From contig NZ_CADIJP010000018.1 of NCBI RefSeq assembly GCF_902859725.1, positions 1-64,000 of the forward strand: a stretch of DNA of 64,000 nucleotides, given 5' to 3'. A program made the translations under genes and the position numbers. The number at the start of each line of letters is the position of its first letter. The stretch's first letter is position 1. This DNA comes from Achromobacter mucicolens. Lineage in GTDB: Bacteria > Pseudomonadota > Gammaproteobacteria > Burkholderiales > Burkholderiaceae_B. The notes beneath the pieces were generated by a model. That model had not been told where the DNA came from and made no database searches. It was given only the letters and a program-made list of their open reading frames with translations. Positions 33,908-43,572 of this stretch are shown one piece after another.

Positions 33908-35344
33908 TCAGTCGAACAAAGACAATTGGCCGGCGGCCATGGCGCGCAACTGGCGCGCACCGCGCCCGTACGCGCCGCTGACCGCGGGCAAACCACCAGC
34001 AAAAGGGACCCCTGAAGACGCTTTCGCGCCAGCCGGGGATGGAAAATCGGAGTCGGCGCCGCCGGCATCACCCGGCGTAGCCGCGGCCGGGCCCGCCGGA
34101 GCCGCAGACGCAGCCACAGCGTCGAAAAGCGACGCCGAAGCGCCAGGCCCCACGGGCGGCGCGAATCGGCTGCCATCGAGCGACAGGCGCGTGCGGTTGA
34201 GCCCCAGCTTGCGCGTGGCGACCGCGAAGCGCTGGCGCAGCAGGTCGGCCCAGATGCCCGTCCCGCGCATGCGTGACCCGAAGTTGGGATCGTTGCGGCG
34301 GCCGTTGCGCAGGTCTTCGATGCGATGCAACACGCGCTGCGCGCGGTCCGGATAGTGGGCGTTGAGCCAGTCTTCGAACAGGGTTTTGACCTCCCAGGGC
34401 AGGCGCAGGACCGTGTAGCTGGCGTAGTGCGCGCCCGCGGCCTTGGCCTCCTGGAGGATGTGTTCCATGGATTCGTCGTTGATGAACGGAATGACCGGGG
34501 CCACCAGCACACCCACTGGCACGCCGGCGTCGGTCAGGCTGCGCACCGCTTCAAGGCGGCGCCACGGCGCAGCGGCGCGGGGCTCCAGCGTGCGCGCCAT
34601 GCCGGCATCCAGCGTGGTGATGCTGATGTAGACGACCACGAGGTTCTGCTGCGCCAGGGAGGCCAACAGGTCCAGGTCGCGGGCGACCAGCGCGTTCTTG
34701 GTGACGATGGTGACCGGATGCCGGGTTTCGAGCATGAGCTCGAGCATGCCCCGCGTCAGGCGCCAGTCGCGTTCGATGGGCTGGTAGGCGTCGGTGGCCG
34801 AGCCGATGTTGATGGGCGACGGCTTGTAGCCGGGCCGGGACAGTTCGGCGCGCAGTGCCTGCACGGCGTTGGCCTTGGCCACCAGCCGGGTTTCGAAGTC
34901 CAGCCCGGGCGAATAGCCCAGGTAGGAATGCGTGGGGCGGGCATAGCAATACACGCAACCGTGCTCGCAGCCGCGATACGGATTGGCGGCGACGTCGAAG
35001 GGGATGTCCGGGGAATCGTTGCGCGACAGGATCTTGCGCGCTTCTTCCGCAGTGACCGTGGTCTTGGGTGCGGGCGGCGCGCAGCGGGTGTCGGGCAGGA
35101 TGGGGATAACGGACGAGCGGGCGGAAGAACGGGCCGGGTCGCCGGCATCCGACACGTTATCGGGGACGGAGTCGATGAAATCGGGCGGCAGACCGGAAGC
35201 GGACCAGCCATCGTCGACCTGGACGCGGTCATCGCGCTGAAAGCGATGCCGAACATTAGTAACCGCACCCCGACCGCGCAAGGCGGCGGGGGCGGCAGCC
35301 GGGGACCCAGAACCGGCGGGAAAAGAATGATCGGTGCGTGCCAT
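33908..35344 (-). CDS. PA0069-family radical SAM protein, SOS-linked
   Basis: A 478-residue radical SAM protein related to spore photoproduct lyase (COG1533). The cluster motif CEHGCVYCY (Cx3Cx2C) lies near residues 124-132, after NPYRG; the SAM-barrel segments INIGSATDAYQPIE, TKNALVARDLDLL and PVGVLVAPVIPFIND follow. An Ala/Pro-rich stretch then leads to the last residues GQLSLFD, which match the beta-sliding-clamp-binding consensus QL[SD]LF. ATG 35344 lies seven bases from a LexA box; the longer frame begins with TTG at 35380, across the box. The substrate is unknown; repair of UV or other base lesions is the natural hypothesis. Confidence 0.9.
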   Translation of the reverse strand: MARTDHSFPAGSGSPAAAPAALRGRGAVTNVRHRFQRDDRVQVDDGWSASGLPPDFIDSVPDNVSDAGDPARSSARSSVIPILPDTRCAPPAPKTTVTAEEARKILSRNDSPDIPFDVAANPYRGCEHGCVYCYARPTHSYLGYSPGLDFETRLVAKANAVQALRAELSRPGYKPSPINIGSATDAYQPIERDWRLTRGMLELMLETRHPVTIVTKNALVARDLDLLASLAQQNLVVVYISITTLDAGMARTLEPRAAAPWRRLEAVRSLTDAGVPVGVLVAPVIPFINDESMEHILQEAKAAGAHYASYTVLRLPWEVKTLFEDWLNAHYPDRAQRVLHRIEDLRNGRRNDPNFGSRMRGTGIWADLLRQRFAVATRKLGLNRTRLSLDGSRFAPPVGPGASASLFDAVAASAAPAGPAAATPGDAGGADSDFPSPAGAKASSGVPFAGGLPAVSGAYGRGARQLRAMAAGQLSLFD

Positions 35345-35350
35345 AAAAAC

Positions 35351-35370
35351 TACTGTACAAAAACACAGTG
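35351..35370. promoter_or_regulatory. LexA (SOS) box upstream of the radical SAM gene
   Basis: TACTGTACAAAAACACAGTG fits CTGT-N8-ACAG exactly, the enterobacterial/betaproteobacterial LexA operator. It lies directly before ATG 35344, where it would block transcription or initiation of the radical SAM gene. No other box with this exact spacing was noticed in the window. Confidence 0.85.
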
Positions 35371-35554
35371 ATTTTGGCAAGCACCAAAAGCCTTTTCGTA
35401 AGACAGCCCAACTTTACCGCAAGAAGAAGACATCGTCTGAACAATTCGATTTCATCTTGCGATATCGCCCGGAAACCCGCTCCAACACTAGGTTTGGACG
35501 AAAAACAACACGAAAATCGGGCGCGAAATTCAGCGGTTTCGCCCCGGTTGCGGC

Positions 35555-36853
35555 TTACCGCAGCATGCCGGCGGCAGCCGTCTGATGCGTCGCCTCGTCG
35601 ATCAGAATGAACGCGCCGGTTGCCGCCACCTCGTCGTAGCGATCGACCGCGAGCGACTCGCGCGTGGTGAGCGTCACGCGTCCGATGTCGTTCATGCGTA
35701 GCGTGCCTTCGGTGTTCTCGACTTCCTGCAGTTCATGGATGTCCCGATGCGACAGCACCGCACGCACCTTCGCCGACGTCAGACGCGTGCCAGACTTGAG
35801 CAGATACTTGCGCGCCGGATTCAAGGCCTGCGCGTCCAGCCAGCACAGCTCGGCTTCGAACTCGCGCGACACCTGCGCCGGCGCGGCCGTGTGCACGATC
35901 ACGTCGCCGCGCGACACGTCGACATCGCGGTCCAGCACCAGCGTGATGGAGTCGCCCGCCACCGCTTCGTCAAGCGTGCGGTCGAACGCGCGCACTTCCT
36001 GCACCACCGCCGTCACGCCAGAAGGCTGCACCGTCACCGCGTCGCCGGGGCGGACCACGCCGCTGGCGAGCCGGCCCGCGTAGCCGCGGAAATCATCGGC
36101 GCGCTCGCCGCCATGCCGCGCAACCCACTGCACCGGAAAGCGCAGCGGCAACGCGCGGCCGTCGCCCGACAAATCCAGCGATTCCAGGAGCGCGAGCAGC
36201 GGCTGCCCGTCGTACCAGGGCGTCTTGCCGGACAGCGTGACGACGTTGTCTCCGCTCAGCGCCGACAACGGCAACGCGTCGAAATGCGCGATGCCCAGCT
36301 TGCCGGCCAGGTCCGCATAGGCGTCGCGGATGCGTTCGAAAACGGCGCGGTCCCAGTCCACCAGGTCCATCTTGTTCACCGCGACGACGATGTGGCGTAT
36401 GCCCAAGAGGCGCGCGATGGTGCTGTGCCGCTTGGTCTGCGGCAGCAGCTTGCCGTCGGCGGCGCGGGTGGCGTCGATGAGGATGACCGCGACATCCGCG
36501 GTTGATGCGCCAGTCACCATGTTGCGCGTGTACTGCTCGTGACCCGGCGCATCGGCGATGATGAATTTGCGCGTGGGCGTCGAGAAGTAGCGATACGCCA
36601 CGTCGATGGTGATGCCCTGCTCGCGTTCGGCTTCCAGGCCGTCCGTCAGCAGCGAGAAATCGATGCCGTCGCCCGCGACGCGCTTGTGCTTGGCGCGCGA
36701 GATCGCATCGAGCTGGTCGGCAAACACGCCCTTGCTGTCATACAGCAGGCGGCCGATCAGCGTGGACTTGCCATCGTCGACCGAGCCCGCCGTGATCAGG
36801 CGCAGCACGCCGGTGTCGGCGCCGGAAAGAAAGGAATCGTTCAGTGCGTTCAT
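35555..36853 (-). CDS. cysN: Sulfate adenylyltransferase subunit 1 (GTPase)
   Basis: A 432-residue EF-Tu-like GTPase that drives ATP sulfurylase (with CysD) to make APS. G1 is AGSVDDGKST, G3 DAPGHEQYTRNMVTGAS and G4 NKMDLVD. There is no C-terminal APS kinase domain, in keeping with the APS-type reductase encoded by cysH here, which makes PAPS unnecessary. It is the last gene of the sulfate cluster, 42 bases after cysD. Confidence 0.96.
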   Translation of the reverse strand: MNALNDSFLSGADTGVLRLITAGSVDDGKSTLIGRLLYDSKGVFADQLDAISRAKHKRVAGDGIDFSLLTDGLEAEREQGITIDVAYRYFSTPTRKFIIADAPGHEQYTRNMVTGASTADVAVILIDATRAADGKLLPQTKRHSTIARLLGIRHIVVAVNKMDLVDWDRAVFERIRDAYADLAGKLGIAHFDALPLSALSGDNVVTLSGKTPWYDGQPLLALLESLDLSGDGRALPLRFPVQWVARHGGERADDFRGYAGRLASGVVRPGDAVTVQPSGVTAVVQEVRAFDRTLDEAVAGDSITLVLDRDVDVSRGDVIVHTAAPAQVSREFEAELCWLDAQALNPARKYLLKSGTRLTSAKVRAVLSHRDIHELQEVENTEGTLRMNDIGRVTLTTRESLAVDRYDEVAATGAFILIDEATHQTAAAGMLR

Positions 36854-36895
36854 GTGGTTCCCCAGACGCCGGCATGCGCCGGCGCGTCTTGTCGT

Positions 36896-37804
36896 TCAGA
36901 AATAGCCTTCCTTCTTGCGGCGCTCCATGGAGGCCTCGGAAGTCTGGTCGTCCATGCGCGTGGCGCCGCGCTCGGTGATGTCCGTCACGGCGGTCTCGGC
37001 GATGATGGCCATGGTGTCGCCTGCGTCGGAGGCGACCGGGCACGTGCACGAGATATCGCCCACCGTGCGGAACCGGACCGACAGGCGTTCGACCTGTTCG
37101 CCCTCGGCCGGCGGCGTCAGGCGGGTGACGGGCACCAGCAGACCCTTGCGGCGCACCACCTCGCGCTCGTGCGCGAAGTAGATCGACGGCAGCGCCAGCC
37201 GTTCGCGCTGGATGTACTGCCAGACGTCCAGCTCGGTCCAGTTCGAGATCGGGAAGACGCGCATGTTCTCGCCGCGATGCACGCGCGTGTTGAACAGGCT
37301 CCAGAGCTCGGGACGCTGGGCCTTGGGATCCCACTGGCCGAACTCGTCGCGGAACGAAAAGATGCGTTCCTTGGCGCGCGCCTTTTCCTCGTCGCGGCGC
37401 GCGCCGCCGATGCAGGCGTCAAAGCCGAATTCCTCGATGGCTTCCAGCAGCGTCACCGCCTGGGCCGCATTGCGCGAGTCGGTCTCGCGGCGCAGCACGA
37501 CGCTGCCGCGCTTGATCGAATCCTCGACGCTGCGCACGATCAGCGTCTCGCCCAGCTCGGCCGCGCGGGCATCGCGAAAGGCGATCACCTCGTCGAAGTT
37601 GTGCGCGGTGTCGATGTGCATCAGCGGAAACGGGAAGCGGCCGGGCCGGAAGGCCTTTTCTGCCAGGCGCAGCAGCACCACGGAATCCTTGCCGCCCGAA
37701 AAAAGCAGGACGGGCTTTTCGCATTCGGCCGCGACTTCGCGCAGGATGAAGATCGCTTCCGATTCCAGCCAATCCAGGTGGCTGCGTTGGATAACAGCAG
37801 ACAT
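36896..37804 (-). CDS. cysD: Sulfate adenylyltransferase subunit 2
   Basis: A 302-residue PAPS-reductase-like (PP-loop) enzyme that adenylates sulfate. It shows PVLLFSGGKDSVVLLRLAEK (SGGKDS P-loop), PLMHIDTAHNFDEVIAFRD and ISNWTELDVWQYI. It forms ATP sulfurylase with CysN. It follows cysH after 39 bases. Confidence 0.97.
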   Translation of the reverse strand: MSAVIQRSHLDWLESEAIFILREVAAECEKPVLLFSGGKDSVVLLRLAEKAFRPGRFPFPLMHIDTAHNFDEVIAFRDARAAELGETLIVRSVEDSIKRGSVVLRRETDSRNAAQAVTLLEAIEEFGFDACIGGARRDEEKARAKERIFSFRDEFGQWDPKAQRPELWSLFNTRVHRGENMRVFPISNWTELDVWQYIQRERLALPSIYFAHEREVVRRKGLLVPVTRLTPPAEGEQVERLSVRFRTVGDISCTCPVASDAGDTMAIIAETAVTDITERGATRMDDQTSEASMERRKKEGYF

Positions 37805-37843
37805 AGGTTTTCCCCTAAAACGATTTTGAATTCATGGCCGCGC

Positions 37844-38587
37844 TCAATCGGCGCGCGCCGCAATGGTGATGACCCGGTTGCCCGCGTGCAGGCCGCATTC
37901 CTTCGAGTCGGACGATTCCCACCACCACCGCCCTGCCCGCAGGTCCTCGCCGGGGCGGATGGCGCGCGTACAGGGTTCGCAACCGATGGACGGGTAGGCC
38001 TGGTCGTGCAGCGGGTTGTAGGGAATGCCGAGCGCGCGGATGGCGGACCAGATGTCGTCCTCGCTCCACTCGGCCAGCGGGTTGAATTTGTAGAGGCCGA
38101 AGGTCTTGTCGTCCTCTTCGAGCAGCAGCTCGCCGCGCGTCGTGGACTGTGCGCGCCGCTGGCCGGTGATCCAGGCGCCGCGGCCGGCCAGCGCGCGCTT
38201 GAGCGGCTCGACCTTGCGGATCTGGCAACAGGCCTTGCGCAGCTCGACGCTTTCGTAGAAGGCATGGGCGCCATGCGCCGCGACGTGTTCGTCGACCGCC
38301 GCCTGCACGGGCCGGTACACCGTGACCTCGCGGCCGTAGCGTTCGCGCACCGCATCCAGCACACCCAGCGTCTCGGCATGCAGCCGCCCCGTGTCCAGCG
38401 TGAAGACCTCAAGATCCAGGTCCGAGCCATAGATGGCATGCGTCAGCACCATGTCCTCGGCCGCCAAAGACGAGGCCAGCGCGGCGTCCGGGTAACGCCG
38501 GCGGATGTCCGCCAGCCGCGCGGTCAGGTCGCGCCAGCGTGCAGCCAAGGCGGGTTCAAGTTCTGAAGGGAGTTCCGATGTGGTCAT
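37844..38587 (-). CDS. cysH: Assimilatory APS reductase
   Basis: A 247-residue reductase giving sulfite from APS. The PP-loop [15 protein letters not shown] region is present. The paired Cys in [11 protein letters not shown] and the pair in GCEPCTR form the [4Fe-4S] site that marks APS reductases rather than PAPS reductases, and the catalytic Cys is in KECGLH near the C-terminus. The start overlaps the cysA stop by four bases. Sulfite reductase (cysI) is not in the window. Confidence 0.94.
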   Translation of the reverse strand: MTTSELPSELEPALAARWRDLTARLADIRRRYPDAALASSLAAEDMVLTHAIYGSDLDLEVFTLDTGRLHAETLGVLDAVRERYGREVTVYRPVQAAVDEHVAAHGAHAFYESVELRKACCQIRKVEPLKRALAGRGAWITGQRRAQSTTRGELLLEEDDKTFGLYKFNPLAEWSEDDIWSAIRALGIPYNPLHDQAYPSIGCEPCTRAIRPGEDLRAGRWWWESSDSKECGLHAGNRVITIAARAD

Positions 38588-39648
38588 GGTTGCACCGCGA
38601 AAATACGGGCGCGCCGGGGACGCGCCAACAGGATCTCGCCATCCTGCAGATTGAGGTGCTGATAAACGGATTCCGGCACCTCGGCCTCGATGACGGCGTC
38701 CGAGTCCTGGCGCGCCAGTTCCAGGTATGCGCTGGGGCCTGCCAGATAGGCGTGAGAAAGCCGAACGGCAATGCCCTCGGCGCCGGCGCGGTAGCGCTCG
38801 ACCTCGAACTCATGCGGCCGCACATAGGCCGTGGCGCGCTGCGCGTCGGCTTGCGCCAGTTCCGGGGCAGGCAGCGACAGGCCGGCGCCTTCCCACACCC
38901 CGCGCGTGGCGGTGCCTTGCAGTTGATTCACGTCTCCCAGGAATCCGTAGACGAACGGCGTGGCCGGACTTTCCCAGACCTCGCGCGGCGTGCCCACCTG
39001 CTCGATGCGGCCGGCGTTCATCAGCACCACGCGGTCCGAGACTTCCAGCGCCTCTTCCTGATCGTGCGTGACGAACACGCTGGCCACGTGCAGTTCGTCG
39101 TGCAGGCGCCGCAGCCAGCGGCGCAGTTCCTTGCGCACCTTGGCGTCCAACGCGCCGAAGGGCTCATCGAGCAGCAGCACGCGCGGCTCGACCGCCAGCG
39201 CCCGCGCCAGGGCGATGCGCTGGCGCTGCCCGCCCGACAGCTGCGCCGGATAGCGGTCGGCCAGCCAGTCCAGTTGCACCAGGCTCAGCAGGTCATGCAC
39301 CTTGCGCTTGATCTGATCCTCGGAAGGACGCTGCGAGCGGTGCTTGACGCGCAGGCCGAAGGCCACGTTCTCGAACACCGTCATGTGCTTGAACAGCGCG
39401 TAGTGCTGGAACACGAATCCAACCTGGCGCTGCCGCACGTCCACGGCCGTGGCGTCTTCGCCCGCGAACAGCACGCTGCCCGAATCGGCCGACTCCAGCC
39501 CGGCGATGATGCGCAAGAGCGTGGTCTTGCCGCAGCCCGACGGCCCCAGCAACGCCACCAGCTCGCCGGTCTCGATGTGCAGCGACACATCGTTCAGCGC
39601 CCGGAACTGGCCGAAGCGCTTGGATAGATTGCGTACTTCGATACTCAT
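38584..39648 (-). CDS. cysA: Sulfate/thiosulfate ABC transporter ATPase
   Basis: A 354-residue ATPase of the sulfate importer. Walker A is [11 protein letters not shown], the signature [15 protein letters not shown] and Walker [18 protein letters not shown]-like domain fills the C-terminus. It powers CysT-CysW import of sulfate bound by Sbp. It is coupled to cysH by an ATGA overlap. Confidence 0.97.
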   Translation of the reverse strand: MSIEVRNLSKRFGQFRALNDVSLHIETGELVALLGPSGCGKTTLLRIIAGLESADSGSVLFAGEDATAVDVRQRQVGFVFQHYALFKHMTVFENVAFGLRVKHRSQRPSEDQIKRKVHDLLSLVQLDWLADRYPAQLSGGQRQRIALARALAVEPRVLLLDEPFGALDAKVRKELRRWLRRLHDELHVASVFVTHDQEEALEVSDRVVLMNAGRIEQVGTPREVWESPATPFVYGFLGDVNQLQGTATRGVWEGAGLSLPAPELAQADAQRATAYVRPHEFEVERYRAGAEGIAVRLSHAYLAGPSAYLELARQDSDAVIEAEVPESVYQHLNLQDGEILLARPRRARIFAVQP

Positions 39649-39672
39649 GCCTATGTCTCCTTGCCCGGCCCG

Positions 39673-40572
39673 TCAGACGGCCGCCGGGTTGATGGCAACC
39701 GCGGGACCGGGATACTCCACCGGCTGGTCGGCGCCCCGCAGAAGGCGCGCGTTGCGCCACTCGACCACGTTCTTCGCCACCAGGGTCACCAGCGCCAGCA
39801 AGGCCAGCAGCGAGGCGACGGCGAACGCCGCGGAATACTGGTATTCGTTGTAGAGAATCTCCACATGCAGGGTCATCGTGTTGGTCAGCCCCCGGATCTG
39901 CCCGGACACCACCGACACCGCCCCGAACTCGCCCATCGCCCGCGCATTGCACAGGATGGCGCCGTACAGCAGGCCCCACTTGATGTTGGGCAGCGTCACG
40001 CGCCAGAAGATCTGCCAGCCGCTCGCTCCCAGCGTCAGCGCGGCCTGCTCTTCCTCGCTGCCCTGCGCCTGCATCAGCGGGATCAGTTCGCGCGCCACGA
40101 ACGGGAACGTCACGAACAACGTCGCGAGGATGATCCCGGGCACCGCATAGACGATCTTGATGTCGTGCGCCTGCAGCCACTCGCCAAACCAGCCCTGCGA
40201 GCCGAACAACAGCACGAACACCAGACCCGCCACCACGGGCGAGACCGAGAACGGCAGGTCGATCAGCGTGATGAGGAACTGCTTGCCGCGGAACTGAAAC
40301 TTGGTGATGGCCCAGGCGGCCGCCACGCCGAACACCAGATTGACCGGCAAGGCGATTGCCGCGACCAGCAGCGTCAGACGGATCGCCGCCAGCGCGTCCG
40401 GTTCGACGATGGCGTCCAGGTACAGCGCCCATCCCTTCCGGAAGGCCTCGGCGAACACCGCCGCCAGCGGCACCAGCAGGAACAGCGCCAGGAACCCCAA
40501 CGCGATGAACAGCAGCACGCCGCGCACCCAGCGCGGCTCGGTCAGATGCGCGGGACGATCCGATGCGCTCAT
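39673..40572 (-). CDS. cysW: Sulfate ABC transporter permease CysW
   Basis: A 299-residue, six-TM permease. The EAA-type loop for CysA contact is in [20 protein letters not shown], and [20 protein letters not shown] lies in the middle. The start overlaps the cysT stop by four bases. Confidence 0.96.
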   Translation of the reverse strand: MSASDRPAHLTEPRWVRGVLLFIALGFLALFLLVPLAAVFAEAFRKGWALYLDAIVEPDALAAIRLTLLVAAIALPVNLVFGVAAAWAITKFQFRGKQFLITLIDLPFSVSPVVAGLVFVLLFGSQGWFGEWLQAHDIKIVYAVPGIILATLFVTFPFVARELIPLMQAQGSEEEQAALTLGASGWQIFWRVTLPNIKWGLLYGAILCNARAMGEFGAVSVVSGQIRGLTNTMTLHVEILYNEYQYSAAFAVASLLALLALVTLVAKNVVEWRNARLLRGADQPVEYPGPAVAINPAAV

Positions 40573-41465
40573 GACTGCCTCCCCAGGCCGCGGCGCGCCT
40601 GCCAGCCCTGCAACAGATTGATGACAAGAAGCAGGACAAACGACAGCACCAGCATCACGGTCGCGATGGCGGCCGCGCCGGCGTAGTCGAACTGCTCCAG
40701 CTTGGAAATGATCAGCAGCGGCGTGATCTCGGACACCATGGGCATGTTGCCGGCAATGAACACCACCGATCCGTACTCGCCCACCGCGCGCGCAAACGCC
40801 AGCGCAAACCCCGTCATCAGGGCCGGCGTGATGGTCGGCAGCAGCACGCGGCGGAAGGTCTGCCAGCGGTCCGCGCCCAGGCTGGCGGCGGCCTCTTCGA
40901 TTTCGCGCTCGACATCTTCAAGCACGGGCTGCACCGTGCGCACGACGAACGGCACGCCGATGAAGATGAGCGCGATGACGATGCCCAGCGGCGTGAACGC
41001 CACCTTCAGGCCAAACCATTCCGACAACGGCCCGCCCAGCCAGCCCTTCTGCGAATACAGCGCGGTCAGGGCAATGCCCGCCACAGCCGTCGGCAGCGCG
41101 AACGGCAGGTCAACCAGCGCGTCCAGGATCTTCTTGCCGGGAAAGCGGTAGCGCACCAGCACCCACGCAACCACCGTGCCGAACACCAGGTTCACCAGCG
41201 CCGCGATGAACGAGGCGCCGAAGGTCAGCTTGTAGGAGGCCAGCACGCGCGGCGCGGTGACCGCGTCCCAGAAGCCTTGCCATCCCAGGCCGGCGCTCTT
41301 GATGGGCAAGGCGGCAAGCGGGATCAGCACGAGCACGCTGAGATACAGCACCGCGTAACCCATGGAAATGCCAAATCCGGGCAGCACGCCCGGGCTGTTG
41401 CGCCGAGCGGCAAAAGGCGCTTGCGCGCCGTTTGCCACCGGGTTCGAGGCTGAAGTCATGGCCAT
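40569..41465 (-). CDS. cysT: Sulfate ABC transporter permease CysT (CysU)
   Basis: A 298-residue permease pairing with Cys[21 protein letters not shown] and the EAA loop [18 protein letters not shown] are clear. ATG 41465 is taken; ATG 41459, two codons in, is possible. It follows sbp after 18 bases. Confidence 0.96.
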   Translation of the reverse strand: MAMTSASNPVANGAQAPFAARRNSPGVLPGFGISMGYAVLYLSVLVLIPLAALPIKSAGLGWQGFWDAVTAPRVLASYKLTFGASFIAALVNLVFGTVVAWVLVRYRFPGKKILDALVDLPFALPTAVAGIALTALYSQKGWLGGPLSEWFGLKVAFTPLGIVIALIFIGVPFVVRTVQPVLEDVEREIEEAAASLGADRWQTFRRVLLPTITPALMTGFALAFARAVGEYGSVVFIAGNMPMVSEITPLLIISKLEQFDYAGAAAIATVMLVLSFVLLLVINLLQGWQARRGLGRQS

Positions 41466-41483
41466 CGTCCGAACGTGATGCCG

Positions 41484-42512
41484 TTATTTCTTCTGCGGCT
41501 GGTAGATCTGGTCGAAGGTGCCGCCGTCGCTGAAATGGTCCTTCTGCGCCTTGCGCCAGCCGCCGAAGATCTTGTCATCGATGGTGACGAGCTTGACCTT
41601 GGGGAACTTGGCCTCGTACTTGGCGGCGACCGTCTTATCCAGCGGACGGTAGTAATTCTTGGCGATGATTTCCTGGGCGGCCGGGGTGTACAGGAATTCC
41701 AGATAGGCCTGCGCGGCGGCGCGCGTGCCCTTCTTGTCCACGACCTTGTCGACGATGGCCACCGGCGGCTCGGCCAGGATGGACAGCGACGGCACCACGA
41801 TGTCGAACTTGTCCGGGCCCAGTTCCTCCAGGGCCAGGAACGCTTCGTTCTCCCAGGCCAGCAGCACGTCGCCCACGCCGCGCTCCACGAACGTCGTGGT
41901 GGCCCCGCGCGCGCCGGTATCCAGCACCGGCACGTGCTTGAGCAGGTCGCCGACGAAGGCGCGCGCCTTGTCCTCGCTGCCGCCGTTCTTTTCCAGCGCA
42001 TAGGCCCACGCGGCCAGGTAGTTCCAGCGGGCGCCGCCGGAGGTCTTGGGATTCGGGGTGATGACCTGCACGCCGTCCTTGACCAGATCGTCCCAGTCCT
42101 TGATCTGCTTTGGGTTGCCCTTGCGCACCAGGAACACGATGGTGGACGTATACGGCGAGCTGTTCTGCGGCAGGCGGGTCTGCCAGTTTTCGGGCAGCAG
42201 GCCGCGGTCGGCGATGGCGTCGATGTCGTAGGCCAGCGCCAGCGTCACCACGTCGGCTTCCAGCCCGTCGATGACCGAACGCGCCTGGCGGCCGGAACCG
42301 CCGTGCGACTGGCGAATCGTCAGATCGACGTTGGCCTTTTCCTTGTACTGCTTGACGAAGGCGTCATCGATGGCGCGATAGAGTTCGCGCGTCGGATCGT
42401 AGGACACGTTCAACAGCGTCTGCTTCTGCTGTGCCTGCGCGGGCGCCACCGCGGCAAACGACACCGTGACTGCGGCCAAGGCGGCCAACCAACCGGCTTT
42501 CCTGAAAGACAT
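41484..42512 (-). CDS. sbp: Periplasmic sulfate-binding protein
   Basis: A 342-residue solute-binding protein. The signal peptide ends at AQA-QQ near residue 28. Family motifs are [32 protein letters not shown] and [16 protein letters not shown] (sulfate loop). It is the first gene of sbp-cysTWAHDN. A promoter must lie in the 213-base gap to lsfA. CysB control is expected from the family but not proven. Confidence 0.96.
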   Translation of the reverse strand: MSFRKAGWLAALAAVTVSFAAVAPAQAQQKQTLLNVSYDPTRELYRAIDDAFVKQYKEKANVDLTIRQSHGGSGRQARSVIDGLEADVVTLALAYDIDAIADRGLLPENWQTRLPQNSSPYTSTIVFLVRKGNPKQIKDWDDLVKDGVQVITPNPKTSGGARWNYLAAWAYALEKNGGSEDKARAFVGDLLKHVPVLDTGARGATTTFVERGVGDVLLAWENEAFLALEELGPDKFDIVVPSLSILAEPPVAIVDKVVDKKGTRAAAQAYLEFLYTPAAQEIIAKNYYRPLDKTVAAKYEAKFPKVKLVTIDDKIFGGWRKAQKDHFSDGGTFDQIYQPQKK

Positions 42513-42637
42513 GCCCTGCTCCCTGTGATCTGCAATGTGGAGGCAAGTTTGCGGGCAGGCCGATCTGAACGGAACGAATCATTTTTTGATTGCTCATCGC
42601 CAAGAGGCATATAGGACGCGCGTCCCAGCAACGAAAA

Positions 42638-42670
42638 ACCGCCGCAATCCTCTATGAAGATTGCGGCGGT
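42638..42670 (-). terminator. Terminator between lsfA and sbp
   Basis: A 12-bp perfect stem ACCGCCGCAATC/GATTGCGGCGGT with a nine-base loop, followed on the minus strand by T5. Confidence 0.92.
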
Positions 42671-42725
42671 CCGGGTGGTCATCGGGCGCGCTGAAGCGGC
42701 AGCGCGCACCCCCTGTTTTTCGTAT

Positions 42726-43367
42726 TTACTTATTCGGTTGCGGCGTGATGCGCAGGTACGGACGCACGGCCTTGTAGCCCTTGGGGAACTTCTCCTTGAT
42801 GACCGCTTCGTCCTGCAGGGAAGGAACAATGATCACGTCGTCGCCGTCTTCCCAGTTGACCGGCGTGGCCACGCTGTGGCTGTCGGTCAGTTGCAGCGAA
42901 TCGATGACGCGCAGGATCTCATTGAAATTGCGGCCCGTGCTGGCGGGATACGTGATGGTCAGGCGGACCTTCTTGTTCGGATCGATGACGAACACCGAAC
43001 GCACGGTCGCCGTGGCGCTGGCATTCGGGTGGATCATGTCGTACAACTCGGAGACCTTGCGGTCCTTGTCGGCGATGATCGGAAAGTTGACCGTCGTCGA
43101 TTGCGTGTCGTTGATGTCCTCGATCCACTTGGCGTGCGAATCGGCGCCATCGACCGACAGGGCCAGAACCTTCACGTTGCGCTTGGCGAACTCGTCGGCC
43201 AGCTTGGCGGTGTAGCCCAGCTCGGTCGTGCAGACGGGCGTGAAATCGGCCGGATGCGAGAAAAGCACCCCCCAGCTGTTGCCCAGGTACTCGTGGAAGC
43301 GGATCTTGCCAGCCGAGGATTCCTGCTCGAAATCAGGGGCGGTGTCGCCCAGGCGTAGTTGACTCAT
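42726..43367 (-). CDS. lsfA: 1-Cys peroxiredoxin (LsfA/Prx6 type)
   Basis: A 213-residue peroxiredoxin with a single peroxidatic Cys in HPADFTPVCTTE (near residue 46) and no resolving Cys. It reduces peroxides with external thiols. The C-terminal Prx6 region (TPVNWEDGDDVIIVPS) is present. LsfA of Pseudomonas is induced by sulfate limitation. Its position directly upstream of sbp-cys supports that name. It has its own terminator, so it is not co-transcribed with sbp in the simple view. ACAGGAGA precedes the ATG. Confidence 0.9.
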   Translation of the reverse strand: MSQLRLGDTAPDFEQESSAGKIRFHEYLGNSWGVLFSHPADFTPVCTTELGYTAKLADEFAKRNVKVLALSVDGADSHAKWIEDINDTQSTTVNFPIIADKDRKVSELYDMIHPNASATATVRSVFVIDPNKKVRLTITYPASTGRNFNEILRVIDSLQLTDSHSVATPVNWEDGDDVIIVPSLQDEAVIKEKFPKGYKAVRPYLRITPQPNK

Positions 43368-43507
43368 GATGTCTCCTGTACGGGATTCAGTTGATGGGAC
43401 CGGCCGCCGGTCCGGCTTGGACCGCAGCGGGCAATCGCGTTTCGGGGCGGCGGTGACCGCGTGTGAAACGATTCTTCCATCAAACCTGCAGGCGGGGAAA
43501 TACGCAA

Positions 43508-43530
43508 GTCATATAACCTTATGCAATATT
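43508..43530 (-). promoter_or_regulatory. AT-rich candidate CysB-type site upstream of lsfA
   Basis: On the minus strand TTGCATAAGGTTATATGACT lies about 150 bases before lsfA. ATAAGGTTAT-like runs occur at CysB-controlled promoters in other bacteria. A TATATG element also occurs before sbp at 42608-42613. The evidence is weak. Confidence 0.3.
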
Positions 43531-43572
43531 CGCAGCGGCTTTGCGCCGCCCCGCCCTCCGGGCCGAAGCCGC

